The notes under the pieces were generated by a model, which did no database searches, was not told the origin of the DNA, and saw only the letters and a program-made list of their open reading frames with translations. Both the position numbers and the translations under genes were made by a program. A stretch of 64,000 nucleotides of DNA, from assembly GCF_018156225.1 (NCBI RefSeq), contig NZ_JAGTAR010000010.1:1-64000 (forward strand), in the 5' to 3' direction. Origin of the DNA: Carboxylicivirga sediminis. GTDB lineage: Bacteria; Bacteroidota; Bacteroidia; Bacteroidales; Marinilabiliaceae. This document shows positions 45,172 through 54,918 of the stretch, one piece after another (positions within the stretch are counted from its first letter, which is position 1; each line of letters begins with the position of its first letter).

Positions 45172-47430
45172 ATGAAGGCAAAGATTTTATTCGCGTTAAT
45201 AGCAGTCGCTTTTTTGTATGCTTGCCAGCCTGCAGAAAAGGAGCCTCGATTAACCGACTATGTTGATCCGTTTATAGGAACAGGGGCGCATGGTCACGTA
45301 TTTCCGGGTGCAACTACTCCATTTGGCATGGTGCAGCTTAGTCCGGTAAACGGGGTAAGTGGTTGGGACTGGGTTTCAGGTTACCATACCACATCAACCG
45401 AACTGGTTGGTTTTGCTCATATGTGTTTGAGTGGTACCGGCATTGGCGATTTGGCCGACTTAATTATACTGCCCACTAATCAGGTGGTGGAGTCAGATAC
45501 CACGGCCGGCGGTAAGAATTTTCTTCAAAACTATAAAGCCAGTTATCAGCACGATAGAGAAATAGCGCAACCTGGTTATTACATGGTAGATTTAACTGAC
45601 AAAGGCATCAAGGCCGAATTAACAACCTCACGCAGAGTTGGTTTTCACAGGTATCAATTTACCGAAGGCGATGCGCGCTCAGTGATTGTTGATTTGGGGC
45701 ATGCCATTAACTGGGATCGCCCGGTTGAGACATACATCAAAAAGGAAACGGATACACGTTTTGTGGGCTATCGTAAGTCATCGGGCTGGGCCAACGAGCA
45801 ATGGCTGTTTTTTGTCATTGAAACCAATCAAGCCGTTAAGGACTTCCAGGTGGTTAAAGGAGGCGAGTTGCAACAGCTCGATGAATTGACAGACCAGGAT
45901 GTGAAGGCTGTTCTTAAGTTTGATGAGTCAGTGGCAGGTGAAGTGAAGCTAAAAGTAGGACTTTCATCGGCCAGTATTGATGGTGCACGCAAAAGCATCG
46001 AGATGGAAATAGCTGACTGGGATTTTGAGAAACAGCGCCAAAATGCATCGGATAGTTGGGAGAAAGAGTTGCAAAAGATTAAAGTGACAACGCCTGAAGA
46101 AGATGTGAAAACTATTTTCTACACAGCCTTTTACCATAGTATGATTGCGCCTTATGTTCATTCAGATCATGATGGTGAGTATAAGGGGCTAAATGGCGAG
46201 GTTAATAAGGCTGAAGGATTTGAGCGTTACACAGTGTTCTCACTGTGGGATACATTTCGGGCGAGTCACCCTTTATTCACCATTGTGCAGGAAGATTTGG
46301 TACACGATTTTATTCATTCGTTTATGGCCATCTACCGCGAAAGCGGTTTGCTGCCTGTTTGGGAGCTGGTGGGTAACGAAACCAATTGTATGATTGGCTA
46401 CCACGCCATTCCGGTAATTGCCGATGCCTGGCAGAAAGGTTTAATAACTGACATTGATGGCAATGAATTGCTGGAAGCTATGGTGGCTAGTGCTATGACC
46501 GATAAGAGTGGTCTTAAGTATTATCGCGAGTATGGCTATCTGCCTGCTGATTTGGAGAATGAATCGGTATCAAAAGCATTGGAATATGCCTACGATGACT
46601 GGTGTATTGCACAAATGGCCAAGTCAGTAGGTAATGATGAGGTGTATGAAACCTTTATCAAGCGCGCCGGCTTTTACAAGAATCATTTTGATGCATCAAC
46701 CGGATTTATGCGTGGAAAATTGGCCAATGGCGAATGGAAGCAGGAGTTTGATCCATTGTACTCGTCGCACCGTGATGATGAATATGTCGAAGGAAATGCC
46801 TGGCAATATTCGTGGTTTGCTCCACATGATATTGGTGGTTTGGTGCAGCTGCATGGAGGTGCCGATAAATTCGTAACTAAGCTGGACTCTTTATTTAGCA
46901 TAGAAGAAGAGGTGAAAGGAGCGCATGCTTCACCTGATATTAGCGGGTTAATAGGCCAGTATGCGCATGGAAATGAGCCAAGTCATCATGTGGCCTACGC
47001 CTACAATTATGTTGGTATGCCCTGGAAAACGGCTGAACGTGCCAATGAGATTATGCGTACGATGTATACCACTGAAGTTGATGGCTTGTGTGGTAATGAA
47101 GACTGTGGACAAATGTCGGCCTGGTACGTGTTAAGCTCTATGGGTTTTTACCCGGTTAATCCGGCTGATGGTAATTATATATTGGGTACTCCATTATTTG
47201 ATGAAGCAACTATTGCTTTAGCCAATGGTAAATCGTTTGTAATTACAACACAAAATAATTCACCTGAAAATATTTACATCCAAAGTGCTACTCTAAATGG
47301 TCAGGAGCTATCACGCTCATGGTTTACCCATGAAGAGTTAGTAAATGGAGGCGAACTTAATTTAGTGATGGGACTTGAGCCAAATGAACAATGGGGTACA
47401 AGCCATCTCCCTCCATCAATGAGCAAGTAG
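45172..47430 (+). CDS. GH92 exo-alpha-mannosidase, lipoprotein
   Basis: 752 residues. Lipobox FLYACQ, so surface or periplasmic lipoprotein, unlike the soluble-type signal of the GH92 at 21015. Motifs YVDPFIGTGAHGHVFPG, SLWDTFRASHPL, presumed acid Glu540 in EGNAWQYSWFAPHD and GNEDCGQMSAWYVLSSMG are all intact. The two GH92 proteins are clearly different and probably act on different linkages. Confidence 0.94.
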   Translation: MKAKILFALIAVAFLYACQPAEKEPRLTDYVDPFIGTGAHGHVFPGATTPFGMVQLSPVNGVSGWDWVSGYHTTSTELVGFAHMCLSGTGIGDLADLIILPTNQVVESDTTAGGKNFLQNYKASYQHDREIAQPGYYMVDLTDKGIKAELTTSRRVGFHRYQFTEGDARSVIVDLGHAINWDRPVETYIKKETDTRFVGYRKSSGWANEQWLFFVIETNQAVKDFQVVKGGELQQLDELTDQDVKAVLKFDESVAGEVKLKVGLSSASIDGARKSIEMEIADWDFEKQRQNASDSWEKELQKIKVTTPEEDVKTIFYTAFYHSMIAPYVHSDHDGEYKGLNGEVNKAEGFERYTVFSLWDTFRASHPLFTIVQEDLVHDFIHSFMAIYRESGLLPVWELVGNETNCMIGYHAIPVIADAWQKGLITDIDGNELLEAMVASAMTDKSGLKYYREYGYLPADLENESVSKALEYAYDDWCIAQMAKSVGNDEVYETFIKRAGFYKNHFDASTGFMRGKLANGEWKQEFDPLYSSHRDDEYVEGNAWQYSWFAPHDIGGLVQLHGGADKFVTKLDSLFSIEEEVKGAHASPDISGLIGQYAHGNEPSHHVAYAYNYVGMPWKTAERANEIMRTMYTTEVDGLCGNEDCGQMSAWYVLSSMGFYPVNPADGNYILGTPLFDEATIALANGKSFVITTQNNSPENIYIQSATLNGQELSRSWFTHEELVNGGELNLVMGLEPNEQWGTSHLPPSMSK

Positions 47431-47455
47431 TTTAATTTTTGATAGATTGGTAAAG

Positions 47456-47490
47456 AAAAGGAGAGATGTAACTAACATACTCTCCTTTTT
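47456..47490 (+). terminator. Terminator after GH92 lipoprotein
   Basis: 10-bp stem (AAAAGGAGAG at 47456-47465 with CTCTCCTTTT at 47480-47489), T-run included in the right arm. Confidence 0.75.
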
Positions 47491-47565
47491 GATGTTATTG
47501 TTATAGTGCTATAATTTATTCGCTTCTGTGCGTTGAGTTAATGACTAACTATCCGGATGCTAGGA

Positions 47566-48156
47566 TTATTTACTTTCAACCACACGGGTTTTGCTCCACG
47601 CATCGTGCCAGCCCCGCTCAGCAAACAGGAATGATAAAGCGTTGAAGGGCACTAAACGGCAAAACGAGCGAATGAGAATCGTCGAAAAATCAGGTTTATT
47701 GCCGTTTTCATCAATCACCTTTGTTCTGGTAATCATTTTCCCCAGTGTACGGCCGGTAGTTGCTTCCATAACAAGGTAGTAGATAAAGAATGAGAAGAAT
47801 ATCATGAAATACGAAAAACCTATATTGTTCTCAAAGCTGTTAACCGCCTCAGGATTTACAATAGCCACTATTACACCAACAATAATGGCTAAGAAGAACA
47901 TGAATATATAGGCAAAAATGCCATCAAGTAAGTGATTAATAAACCGTTTGCCTTTGTCAGCTTCCTGTGTATAAAGCTGGTTGCGTATGGCTTCCATTTC
48001 AACTTTATGCTTTAACTCCGGGTCTTCACTATAGGTTGTGCAGGCTACCTGGAATTCTGCCGGAGCATTCGTCAGGCTGCAAATAATACCTTTGTGTGTA
48101 TCAAATTTCTGATGTTTGCAGGCTTTGCAAAATCGTAAACGTTCCTGTCTGTTCAT
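47566..48156 (-). CDS. RDD family membrane protein with N-terminal cysteine ribbon
   Basis: 196 residues. N-terminal Cys10, Cys13, Cys26 and Cys39 form a zinc-ribbon-like pattern; the RDD domain with two to three membrane helices spans about 70-190 (TTGRTLGKMITRTKVID is typical). Function of RDD proteins is poorly known; some act in ion exchange. Single gene. Confidence 0.8.
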   Translation of the reverse strand: MNRQERLRFCKACKHQKFDTHKGIICSLTNAPAEFQVACTTYSEDPELKHKVEMEAIRNQLYTQEADKGKRFINHLLDGIFAYIFMFFLAIIVGVIVAIVNPEAVNSFENNIGFSYFMIFFSFFIYYLVMEATTGRTLGKMITRTKVIDENGNKPDFSTILIRSFCRLVPFNALSFLFAERGWHDAWSKTRVVESK

Positions 48157-48231
48157 TTTACCTTGTTCTTTGAGTCTTTTTCCGGGTATGAAAATACACT
48201 TTTACCATCGTATTCGGCTATATGTAAGTCA

Positions 48232-51084
48232 TTAATTGGTGTTCTGTGCACTAATTACACATGTATGCCGTTCTTCAACGGTTTTGCCGGAGGCGTATAT
48301 GCATTGGAAATAAATAATATAAATACCAGGTGCCAGAGCAGCACTTTGTTCATCTAAACCATCCCAGGTAAAATAGCCAGTTTGGGCCAATGTCTGGTTG
48401 TTAATCAGGTAACGCACCTCATTGCCATAGCTGTCATAAATGCGAATGGTGCCGATGGCGCCTGTTTCTTCGGTAGTATAATAAATGTTCAGAAAATCAG
48501 TTGTCCCGTCGCTATTGGGTGTAAATACTTCAGGTGTAACTGAAATTGTTTTGGCATGTAATTCAGGATTAAATGGTTCAGTTGTTTGCGAATTGGTGTA
48601 GCCTGGTGTAGCGAAACCTGCAGTTGATGCAGCCGAATGCCAGTTGGTCGCATCATTTGTAGGGCTTTCCCATGATAAGCGCTCGAGTGATATCCCTTCT
48701 TTGTCTTTTAATAAATCAAAATGCATTTGTTCGCTGTAGTTAAACACATCCAGAATGATACCTTGCTTATTGGTAAGCGCTACTATTCCTTCCTGATCGG
48801 GGTAGGTCGGTAGTGTTTGTGCCTCCAGTAGGGCCGTTTCATCCTTGCAGCTGTAAAACTGTTTCAGTTGGGCTATGTTTTGAGAGATAGCTACGTAGCT
48901 TTTAGGCAATAGTAACTGGTTTATATTATCAATGGCATGTAGCTTTTCAATGGTCTCTTCATTAATTTCAGGCAGATATAGGTCGCTTAGATTAATGATT
49001 TTATCTGATTGGTTGTAAATTTCAACAAAGTCTTTACCATCGGTATAGGGATTGAATAACACCTCATTGATAAGTAAATCGTTCTTTTCAAGTGAATCTG
49101 GCACGCCAAACAATAGTGGGTACTCCAAATGCATGAGGTTGCCTGCCCAATCACTAATGCCAATTGCCGATAAACGATAAGCATCATTCACATGCAAAGG
49201 TTCTGTGAAATGCATGGTCAGCTCACGCAGAAAGACCGAGTCTGATTCTTGTCTTTGGATTGTAAGTGAAGGCTCTATCTCAACGGATATATTATCAGTA
49301 AATAACATGGTTTCATCAAATGTAATCAGTAAGGTGCTGTTGCTTTGAAGAACGCATTGCGCGATGTTGGGAGGCTGAATATCAGCATTTCCACGATAAA
49401 CCGAGTTAATTGTGCCTGGTGTTCCTCCACTCAAATTCATGCACCTGTGGTAATTATCTTTTTGCCCACTTTGGTTGAGAGGATCAATGCGTTCCACAGA
49501 CCAGCCACCCTCACGTTTAAAACCTTCGCCTGGAATTGCAGCAGGTGAATAGCGGAAAGCATCCATAATATTATCATCGGCATCCGAAAGTACGAGTTCG
49601 CAACCGGTGTTGTTAAGTGCTGGCATATTATCTACAAAAATAGCAGGTACATCTTCCGGCCAGTTATCTGCATCAGCAGAATTGAGCAGGCAAATCATTG
49701 CCCTGGCTGGTAGAGTGGCTGCAGGCAAGGTCACCTGTTTGTTGTTAATCCACAGCTTCCAGTTATGTAATGACAGTTCAAATTCAGAAGTGTTAAGTAG
49801 CTCAATGTACTCCACTTCAGGTAGACCCATTGAAGGTGTTGGATCGGCCATCCATTCGTTAAATACCACATCAAAACGTTTGGGTTGGTAAAATACAATT
49901 GAACTGGTTTTCTCAGGAATGATATCGCCAATTGCATCTGTCACGTTACTGATGGTAAGCTGGTAGGTCTGTCCGTTATTAAGGGCTTCGGCAAGAGTAA
50001 CACTATATATTGTCGGACTAATTGTCTTAATGTCGCCAATCCTGATTGGATAATCATCAATGGTAAAAATGGCATTCATAAAGCCATTCGCATTAACGGA
50101 TTTTGTAAAATGCAGTTCCAAGGTTGAAGTATCAATAAGCCTAAGGCTGTTAATGCGTGTAACCTGGTAACTAAACTCAATTGTGACAGGCTCTATACTA
50201 TTTCCAGCTGTGTCTTTGATGTTTTTGACTACTAATTGTTCAGCATCTGTATCGTCAATGATTGGGTCGAAGAAGAGGGTAAGCTCTAGATTATCATTTG
50301 AGTAGGTGTAGGAAGATGGTTGGCGGCCACTGTTGGCTAATGAGAAGTTGTCAATGGTAATACTGCTTTCTTCCAACGGTTCATTAAAGCTGAGTTGCAT
50401 GCTTGAGCCATTAATGAGTTCAAACTGGGTAATGATAGGGGGTGTTTTATCAGAGAATGGTAGGCCATTAACCACAATGTCATCCAGAAAGAATTTGTCA
50501 GCGCGCGTTTTGGTGTATTTACAATACCATCCAAAATAAGCTGAAGGACTATTGTATTCGTAATTTACTGTTCCTTCTGATATCCAGCCGTTACCATCAT
50601 TAACGTCCAACTGCCAGGTATTAGCGGTTCGGCTAACCCTTACAAGTATATCTACAGCTGGCAGGTTAAGACGACCAGTCACTCCTTCAAGTAGTTTCGT
50701 TCTTTCGCCGTTTACAACCTTATACAGGCAGATGTTATCTGCTGTGTTTCCAAGTTCAACATACACGGCAGTGGAGGCCTCAATGAGCTGACTATTATTG
50801 CTGATGAGGTACACGCGTGCCAGGTTGCTCGATGAAGGATTAAACCCCATCTGTACGCGAAAAGTCCAGCTGGCTTCCTCAACAATATTACACGCTGTTG
50901 ACAGATAGGCTGTGCCTGCATCAGTATCATTAAGTTGAAGCAGCTGCTCAGAGTTAACAATAAACTTATCGTCATTGCCTATCCATTGAGGCGCTGTAGT
51001 GAAGTTGTTGTCACTGAATGATTCATATAATTGGGCTGTCAGGTTGAGTGGGAGACATAGTAAAAGGACAAAAAATCGCATCAT
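48232..51084 (-). CDS. Large secreted protein: Ig-like and two lamin-tail domains, type B T9SS sorting domain
   Basis: 950 residues. Signal peptide (MRFFVLLLCLPLNLTAQ). A lectin-like beta domain (about 25-215), Ig-like repeats, a lamin-tail domain near 405-520 (NEWMADPTPSMGLPEVEYIE), a second near 655-760 (INEVLFNPYTDGKDFVEIYN) and a C-terminal gliding-type CTD (EVFTPNSDGTTDFLNIYY, IRIYDSYGNEV, FTWDGLDEQ). The CTD sends it through the type IX system. ATG at 51084 (or 51081) starts the signal peptide; the longer frame has no sense as an export signal. Substrate or adhesion role unknown. Confidence 0.85.
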   Translation of the reverse strand: MMRFFVLLLCLPLNLTAQLYESFSDNNFTTAPQWIGNDDKFIVNSEQLLQLNDTDAGTAYLSTACNIVEEASWTFRVQMGFNPSSSNLARVYLISNNSQLIEASTAVYVELGNTADNICLYKVVNGERTKLLEGVTGRLNLPAVDILVRVSRTANTWQLDVNDGNGWISEGTVNYEYNSPSAYFGWYCKYTKTRADKFFLDDIVVNGLPFSDKTPPIITQFELINGSSMQLSFNEPLEESSITIDNFSLANSGRQPSSYTYSNDNLELTLFFDPIIDDTDAEQLVVKNIKDTAGNSIEPVTIEFSYQVTRINSLRLIDTSTLELHFTKSVNANGFMNAIFTIDDYPIRIGDIKTISPTIYSVTLAEALNNGQTYQLTISNVTDAIGDIIPEKTSSIVFYQPKRFDVVFNEWMADPTPSMGLPEVEYIELLNTSEFELSLHNWKLWINNKQVTLPAATLPARAMICLLNSADADNWPEDVPAIFVDNMPALNNTGCELVLSDADDNIMDAFRYSPAAIPGEGFKREGGWSVERIDPLNQSGQKDNYHRCMNLSGGTPGTINSVYRGNADIQPPNIAQCVLQSNSTLLITFDETMLFTDNISVEIEPSLTIQRQESDSVFLRELTMHFTEPLHVNDAYRLSAIGISDWAGNLMHLEYPLLFGVPDSLEKNDLLINEVLFNPYTDGKDFVEIYNQSDKIINLSDLYLPEINEETIEKLHAIDNINQLLLPKSYVAISQNIAQLKQFYSCKDETALLEAQTLPTYPDQEGIVALTNKQGIILDVFNYSEQMHFDLLKDKEGISLERLSWESPTNDATNWHSAASTAGFATPGYTNSQTTEPFNPELHAKTISVTPEVFTPNSDGTTDFLNIYYTTEETGAIGTIRIYDSYGNEVRYLINNQTLAQTGYFTWDGLDEQSAALAPGIYIIYFQCIYASGKTVEERHTCVISAQNTN

Positions 51085-51266
51085 TCGGTTAAGGGTTAAA
51101 GTAAATATTTCTATTTTTGTATTGAAATGTAAGCAATTGAACAATCCACCAACAAACAACAAATTAATACATTTTGCTTACTATGTAAAGTTAATATCAC
51201 CGTTGAGGTCATATTTTTTGTTTTACTATGAAAAGTATGATTTAAGCAGTTTAAATTATTAGAGTA

Positions 51267-52277
51267 ATGAAAGTAGCAATCGTTGGTGCTAGTGGCGCTG
51301 TAGGACAAGAGTTCCTAAGGGTTTTGGAAGAACGCAATTTTCCGTTGGATGAGTTGGTTTTATTTGGCTCTAAAAGGAGTGCAGGTAAAAAAATTACGTT
51401 TAAAGGTCAGCAGTTGACAGTTAAAGAACTTCAGCATAATGATGACTTTAAAGATATTGATATCGCTTTGACTTCGGCCGGTGGAGGAACTTCGAAAGAG
51501 TATGCTGAAACAATTACCAAGCATGGTGCGGTTATGATTGACAATTCTAGTGCTTTTCGCATGGATGACGATGTGCCGCTGGTGGTACCTGAGGTGAATG
51601 CTGCCGATTGTAAAAATGCCCCACGCAACATTATAGCCAACCCTAACTGTACTACCATTCAGATGGTGGTGGCACTGAAGCCAATCGAGGAGTTGTCGCA
51701 TATTAAGCGTGTGCATGTGTCTACCTACCAGGCATCGAGTGGGGCCGGGGCAAGTGGTATGCAGGAGTTGGAGGATCAGACAAAAGCCATTGTTAACGGT
51801 GAAGACACTAAAGTTGAAGCTTTTCAATATCAGCTAGCCATGAACCTGATTCCACAGGTAGATGTGTTTACCGACAATGACTACACCAAAGAAGAGATGA
51901 AGATGTTTAACGAGACACGTAAGATTATGCATAGTGATATTGCAGTAAGTGCTATGTGTGTCCGTGTACCTATTCTTCGTGCACACTCTGAATCAGTTTG
52001 GGTAGAAACGGAAGCCCCAATTACACCAGTGCAGGCTAAGGAAGCTTTTTCAAAAGCTGATGGTGTTATATTAATGGATGATCCGGCTAATAAAGAATAC
52101 CCGATGCCTCTATTCTTAGCTGGTAAGGATGAGGTGTTTGTTGGGCGTGTGCGTCAGGATTTAGCCAATCCAAATGGCTTAACTTTCTGGTGTGTATCCG
52201 ATCAAATCAAAAAAGGAGCAGCTCTTAACGCTGTGCAGATTGCTGAATACATGATTAAAGAAGGACTGATTAATTAG
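51267..52277 (+). CDS. asd: Aspartate-semialdehyde dehydrogenase
   Basis: 336 residues. NADP motif GASGAVG (7-13), catalytic Cys128 in NPNCTT, substrate region [14 protein letters not shown], and HSESVWVE near the C-terminus. Makes aspartate semialdehyde for lysine, diaminopimelate, threonine and methionine. The gene stands alone with its own terminator. A TATTTTTG at 51112-51119 on this strand is a possible but distant -7 element. Confidence 0.95.
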   Translation: MKVAIVGASGAVGQEFLRVLEERNFPLDELVLFGSKRSAGKKITFKGQQLTVKELQHNDDFKDIDIALTSAGGGTSKEYAETITKHGAVMIDNSSAFRMDDDVPLVVPEVNAADCKNAPRNIIANPNCTTIQMVVALKPIEELSHIKRVHVSTYQASSGAGASGMQELEDQTKAIVNGEDTKVEAFQYQLAMNLIPQVDVFTDNDYTKEEMKMFNETRKIMHSDIAVSAMCVRVPILRAHSESVWVETEAPITPVQAKEAFSKADGVILMDDPANKEYPMPLFLAGKDEVFVGRVRQDLANPNGLTFWCVSDQIKKGAALNAVQIAEYMIKEGLIN

Positions 52278-52302
52278 AGATATTAAACAAATAATATACG
52301 GA

Positions 52303-52332
52303 AGGAGTGATGCTAAGCATTGCTCCTTTTTA
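52303..52332 (+). terminator. Terminator after asd
   Basis: 12-bp stem (52303-52314 with 52318-52329, two G-U pairs), loop TAA, then T-run. It reaches the stop codon of the convergent cyclase gene. Confidence 0.75.
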
Positions 52333-53430
52333 TTTGCGCTTTTTCTTGCGTTTAAGACCGACCTGGTAAATCTGTATTCCCCTTGATTTTCCTTTCAGCT
52401 TAATAGTCTCCAGTTCTTTGGTCGCAAATTCTTCCGGATGGCGAAGCGTCTCGTAAAGAACACCAGAAATCAACAATGATTGTTTGTATTGATTGCACAT
52501 GGATTCGATGCGGGCGGTAGTATTTAAGGTGTCGCCATTGTACGAGATGTCTCGCTTAAACCGCCCAACCTGCAAGACCATAATTTCGCCCACGTGCATG
52601 CCGGCTTTAAACTCAGGTTTGATGCCGTAAATAGTGTCATAAAAAAGGTTCTTGCCCTGAATCACTTTTTGAAAAGCGAAAAATGCTTTAATGCAGTTGT
52701 TATTTCGAATGCCTCGCTTTAAATCCCATGAGATGATTGCCCCATCGCCAAGGTATTGGTAAATAGCGCCATGGTAGTTTTCAACAATAGCTAAATCGCT
52801 GAAAACATCCTGCACCAGATAACTGAATTTTTTGTGCCCTAACTTTTCAGCGATAGTAACCGATGACTTCATGTCGATAAACATGAATATGCGCTTCTCA
52901 ACCCGCGGTTTATTAAGTGTTCCGGTTAACCAATGCAAAAAATTGCCAACACCTATTTTTCTGAATACACCTCTGAAAAAACTATTGAGAATACAGGAAA
53001 TGTAAAACCATACAATGAACCGAACGTGCTCAATGGTTAGCTCAGGCATCAGACGGTAATAGATTTGAAAGTCTTTTAACTGCTCTGGCTTAATGGTGGC
53101 ATTGGCCGATAGAAATATAATAAGCAAAGCGATTAGCAGGTAGAATAAAAACCGGAGTAATACAATTATTCGGATGGGAGAGAAGCGCATCAGTTTATCT
53201 GAGAAAAGCAGATCAAAACTGGTAAACAACACAGATAACATAGATGCCAGCAATACTGTATTGCCATAAATATCATCCTTTGTAAATAGCTTAAAGTAGT
53301 TGATGAATGTAGATTCATCTCCAGTGATGAACACATACATCGCCAGTGAAGCCAGCCAAAACAATAGGTGGTAAAAGAACGAATGAAAGAAGTTAAGGGT
53401 TCTTATTTTAAGCTTATCCAGTGAAAACAT
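52330..53430 (-). CDS. Membrane class III adenylate/guanylate cyclase
   Basis: 366 residues. About four membrane helices in the first 165 residues, then a cyclase domain (about 180-345): metal Asp in FMFIDMKSS, second metal Asp in YQYLGDGAIISWD, and HVGEIMVLQVG, NTTARIESMC. Makes cAMP or cGMP; the nucleotide cannot be fixed from sequence. Four-helix N-terminal region rather than a CHASE or HAMP type. Ends against the asd terminator. Confidence 0.85.
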   Translation of the reverse strand: MFSLDKLKIRTLNFFHSFFYHLLFWLASLAMYVFITGDESTFINYFKLFTKDDIYGNTVLLASMLSVLFTSFDLLFSDKLMRFSPIRIIVLLRFLFYLLIALLIIFLSANATIKPEQLKDFQIYYRLMPELTIEHVRFIVWFYISCILNSFFRGVFRKIGVGNFLHWLTGTLNKPRVEKRIFMFIDMKSSVTIAEKLGHKKFSYLVQDVFSDLAIVENYHGAIYQYLGDGAIISWDLKRGIRNNNCIKAFFAFQKVIQGKNLFYDTIYGIKPEFKAGMHVGEIMVLQVGRFKRDISYNGDTLNTTARIESMCNQYKQSLLISGVLYETLRHPEEFATKELETIKLKGKSRGIQIYQVGLKRKKKRK

Positions 53431-53550
53431 GATTGTTCAATAGCAAGATGTGAGGTGAATCAATATCCTGTTTACCTTAACAGCCCTGATAAGTTTCACT
53501 TCTCATGCAAAAAATACAGGCTTTATTGCTTAGTTGTTGAACAGCAGATA

Positions 53551-53579
53551 TAAAAAAGGAGAATGTTCGACATTCTCCT
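53551..53579 (-). terminator. Terminator after hflX
   Basis: 9-bp stem (53557-53565 with 53571-53579), loop TTCGA, then six T on the minus strand. Confidence 0.85.
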
Positions 53580-53593
53580 GATATGTATTGTGT

Positions 53594-54814
53594 TTATTCC
53601 AATTCACCTTCCTGATTGTAGGAGTTGTAAAGATAATCGTTAAAAGGGAAGCGTTGCGAATGTATCTTTTTTACCTCGTCGTAAATTATCTGCTTAAACT
53701 TTACAAAGTTAACCTTGTTCTTTGCCGATATAAAAATACAATCGGGCTGTTTGCCCATCCATGTTTCTTTCAGGTCATCCAGCGAATAGTTCTCCCGCTT
53801 CTTAGGCGTAAGGTCGTCCTCATCTTTTGGGGTGTATTCGTAGGCATCTACCTTGTTAAATACCAGAATTGAAGGTTTCTCACGATTGTCAATCTCATTT
53901 AGCGTTTTGGTAACCACCTCTATCTGCTGCTCAAAGCCCGGATGTGATACATCCACTACATGAAGTAAAATATCAGCTTCGCGCACCTCATCAAGCGTTG
54001 ATTTGAACGATTCTACCAAATGGTGAGGTAGTTTACGGATAAATCCAACAGTATCGGCCAGTAAGAAAGGGATGTTATCGACCACCACTTTGCGAACGGT
54101 GGTGTCTAATGTTGCAAAAAGCTTATTCTCGGCAAATACTTCTGATTTACTGAGTACATTCATTAATGTACTTTTGCCCACATTGGTATAGCCAACAAGT
54201 GCTACGCGTACCATTTTTCCCCGGTTCTGACGTTGGGTAGCCATCTGCTGATCAATCTTTTTAAGATCAATTTTGAGTTTTGCAATTTTATCGCGAATGA
54301 TACGACGGTCAGTCTCAATCTCTTTTTCACCCGGTCCGCGCATCCCAATACCACCTCGCTGGCGTTCAAGGTGCGTCCACATCCGCGTTAATCGAGGCAA
54401 CAGATACTGGTATTGCGCCAACTCAACCTGTGTTTTAGCGTGAGCCGTTTGAGCCCTGCGTGCAAAAATATCCAAAATAAGGTTGGTGCGATCCAGCACA
54501 AGCACCTTCAGTTCGCGTTCGAGATTGCGCAATTGCGATGGCGATAATTCATCATCAAAAATGATGGTTTTCACCTCATGCACCTTCATAAAGTCAATTA
54601 TTTCCTGAAGTTTGCCTCGTCCAACAAATGTTTTGGGATCGGGCATAGTCAGGTTTTGGGTAAAGCGTTCAAAAGGAATGGCTCCTGCTGTTTCGGCCAG
54701 AAAAGCCAACTCATCCAGATATTCATTTACCTGTTGCATGGATACTTCCGGTGTTTTAACCGCAACTAATACAACTTTTTCCAGCTCCTTTTGTGATGAA
54801 GGACTTTCTATCAT
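53594..54814 (-). CDS. hflX: GTPase HflX (ribosome-associated)
   Basis: 406 residues. N-terminal HflX domain with PDPKTFVGRGKLQEI and ELSPSQLRNLE, coiled-coil linker with RGGIGMRGPGEKEIETD, then the G domain: GYTNVGKSTL (G1), DTVGFI (G3), NKVD (G4). HflX splits stalled 70S ribosomes after stress. The gene is monocistronic, bounded by terminators on both sides. Confidence 0.95.
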   Translation of the reverse strand: MIESPSSQKELEKVVLVAVKTPEVSMQQVNEYLDELAFLAETAGAIPFERFTQNLTMPDPKTFVGRGKLQEIIDFMKVHEVKTIIFDDELSPSQLRNLERELKVLVLDRTNLILDIFARRAQTAHAKTQVELAQYQYLLPRLTRMWTHLERQRGGIGMRGPGEKEIETDRRIIRDKIAKLKIDLKKIDQQMATQRQNRGKMVRVALVGYTNVGKSTLMNVLSKSEVFAENKLFATLDTTVRKVVVDNIPFLLADTVGFIRKLPHHLVESFKSTLDEVREADILLHVVDVSHPGFEQQIEVVTKTLNEIDNREKPSILVFNKVDAYEYTPKDEDDLTPKKRENYSLDDLKETWMGKQPDCIFISAKNKVNFVKFKQIIYDEVKKIHSQRFPFNDYLYNSYNQEGELE

Positions 54815-54870
54815 TTACAACCTTTTAGTTTTATTATTTGAGCGCAAATATAGTTCAATTTGAAGCAACA

Positions 54871-54897
54871 AAAAACCCCGCATTCGCGGGGTTTTTT
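54871..54897 (-). terminator. Terminator between tonB and hflX
   Basis: Strong GC-rich stem (AAAACCCCGC at 54872-54881 with GCGGGGTTTT at 54886-54895), loop ATTC, T-runs on both strands, so it may work both ways. Confidence 0.9.
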
Positions 54898-54918
54898 ATA
54901 TTGTTACTGTAGTAGTTA

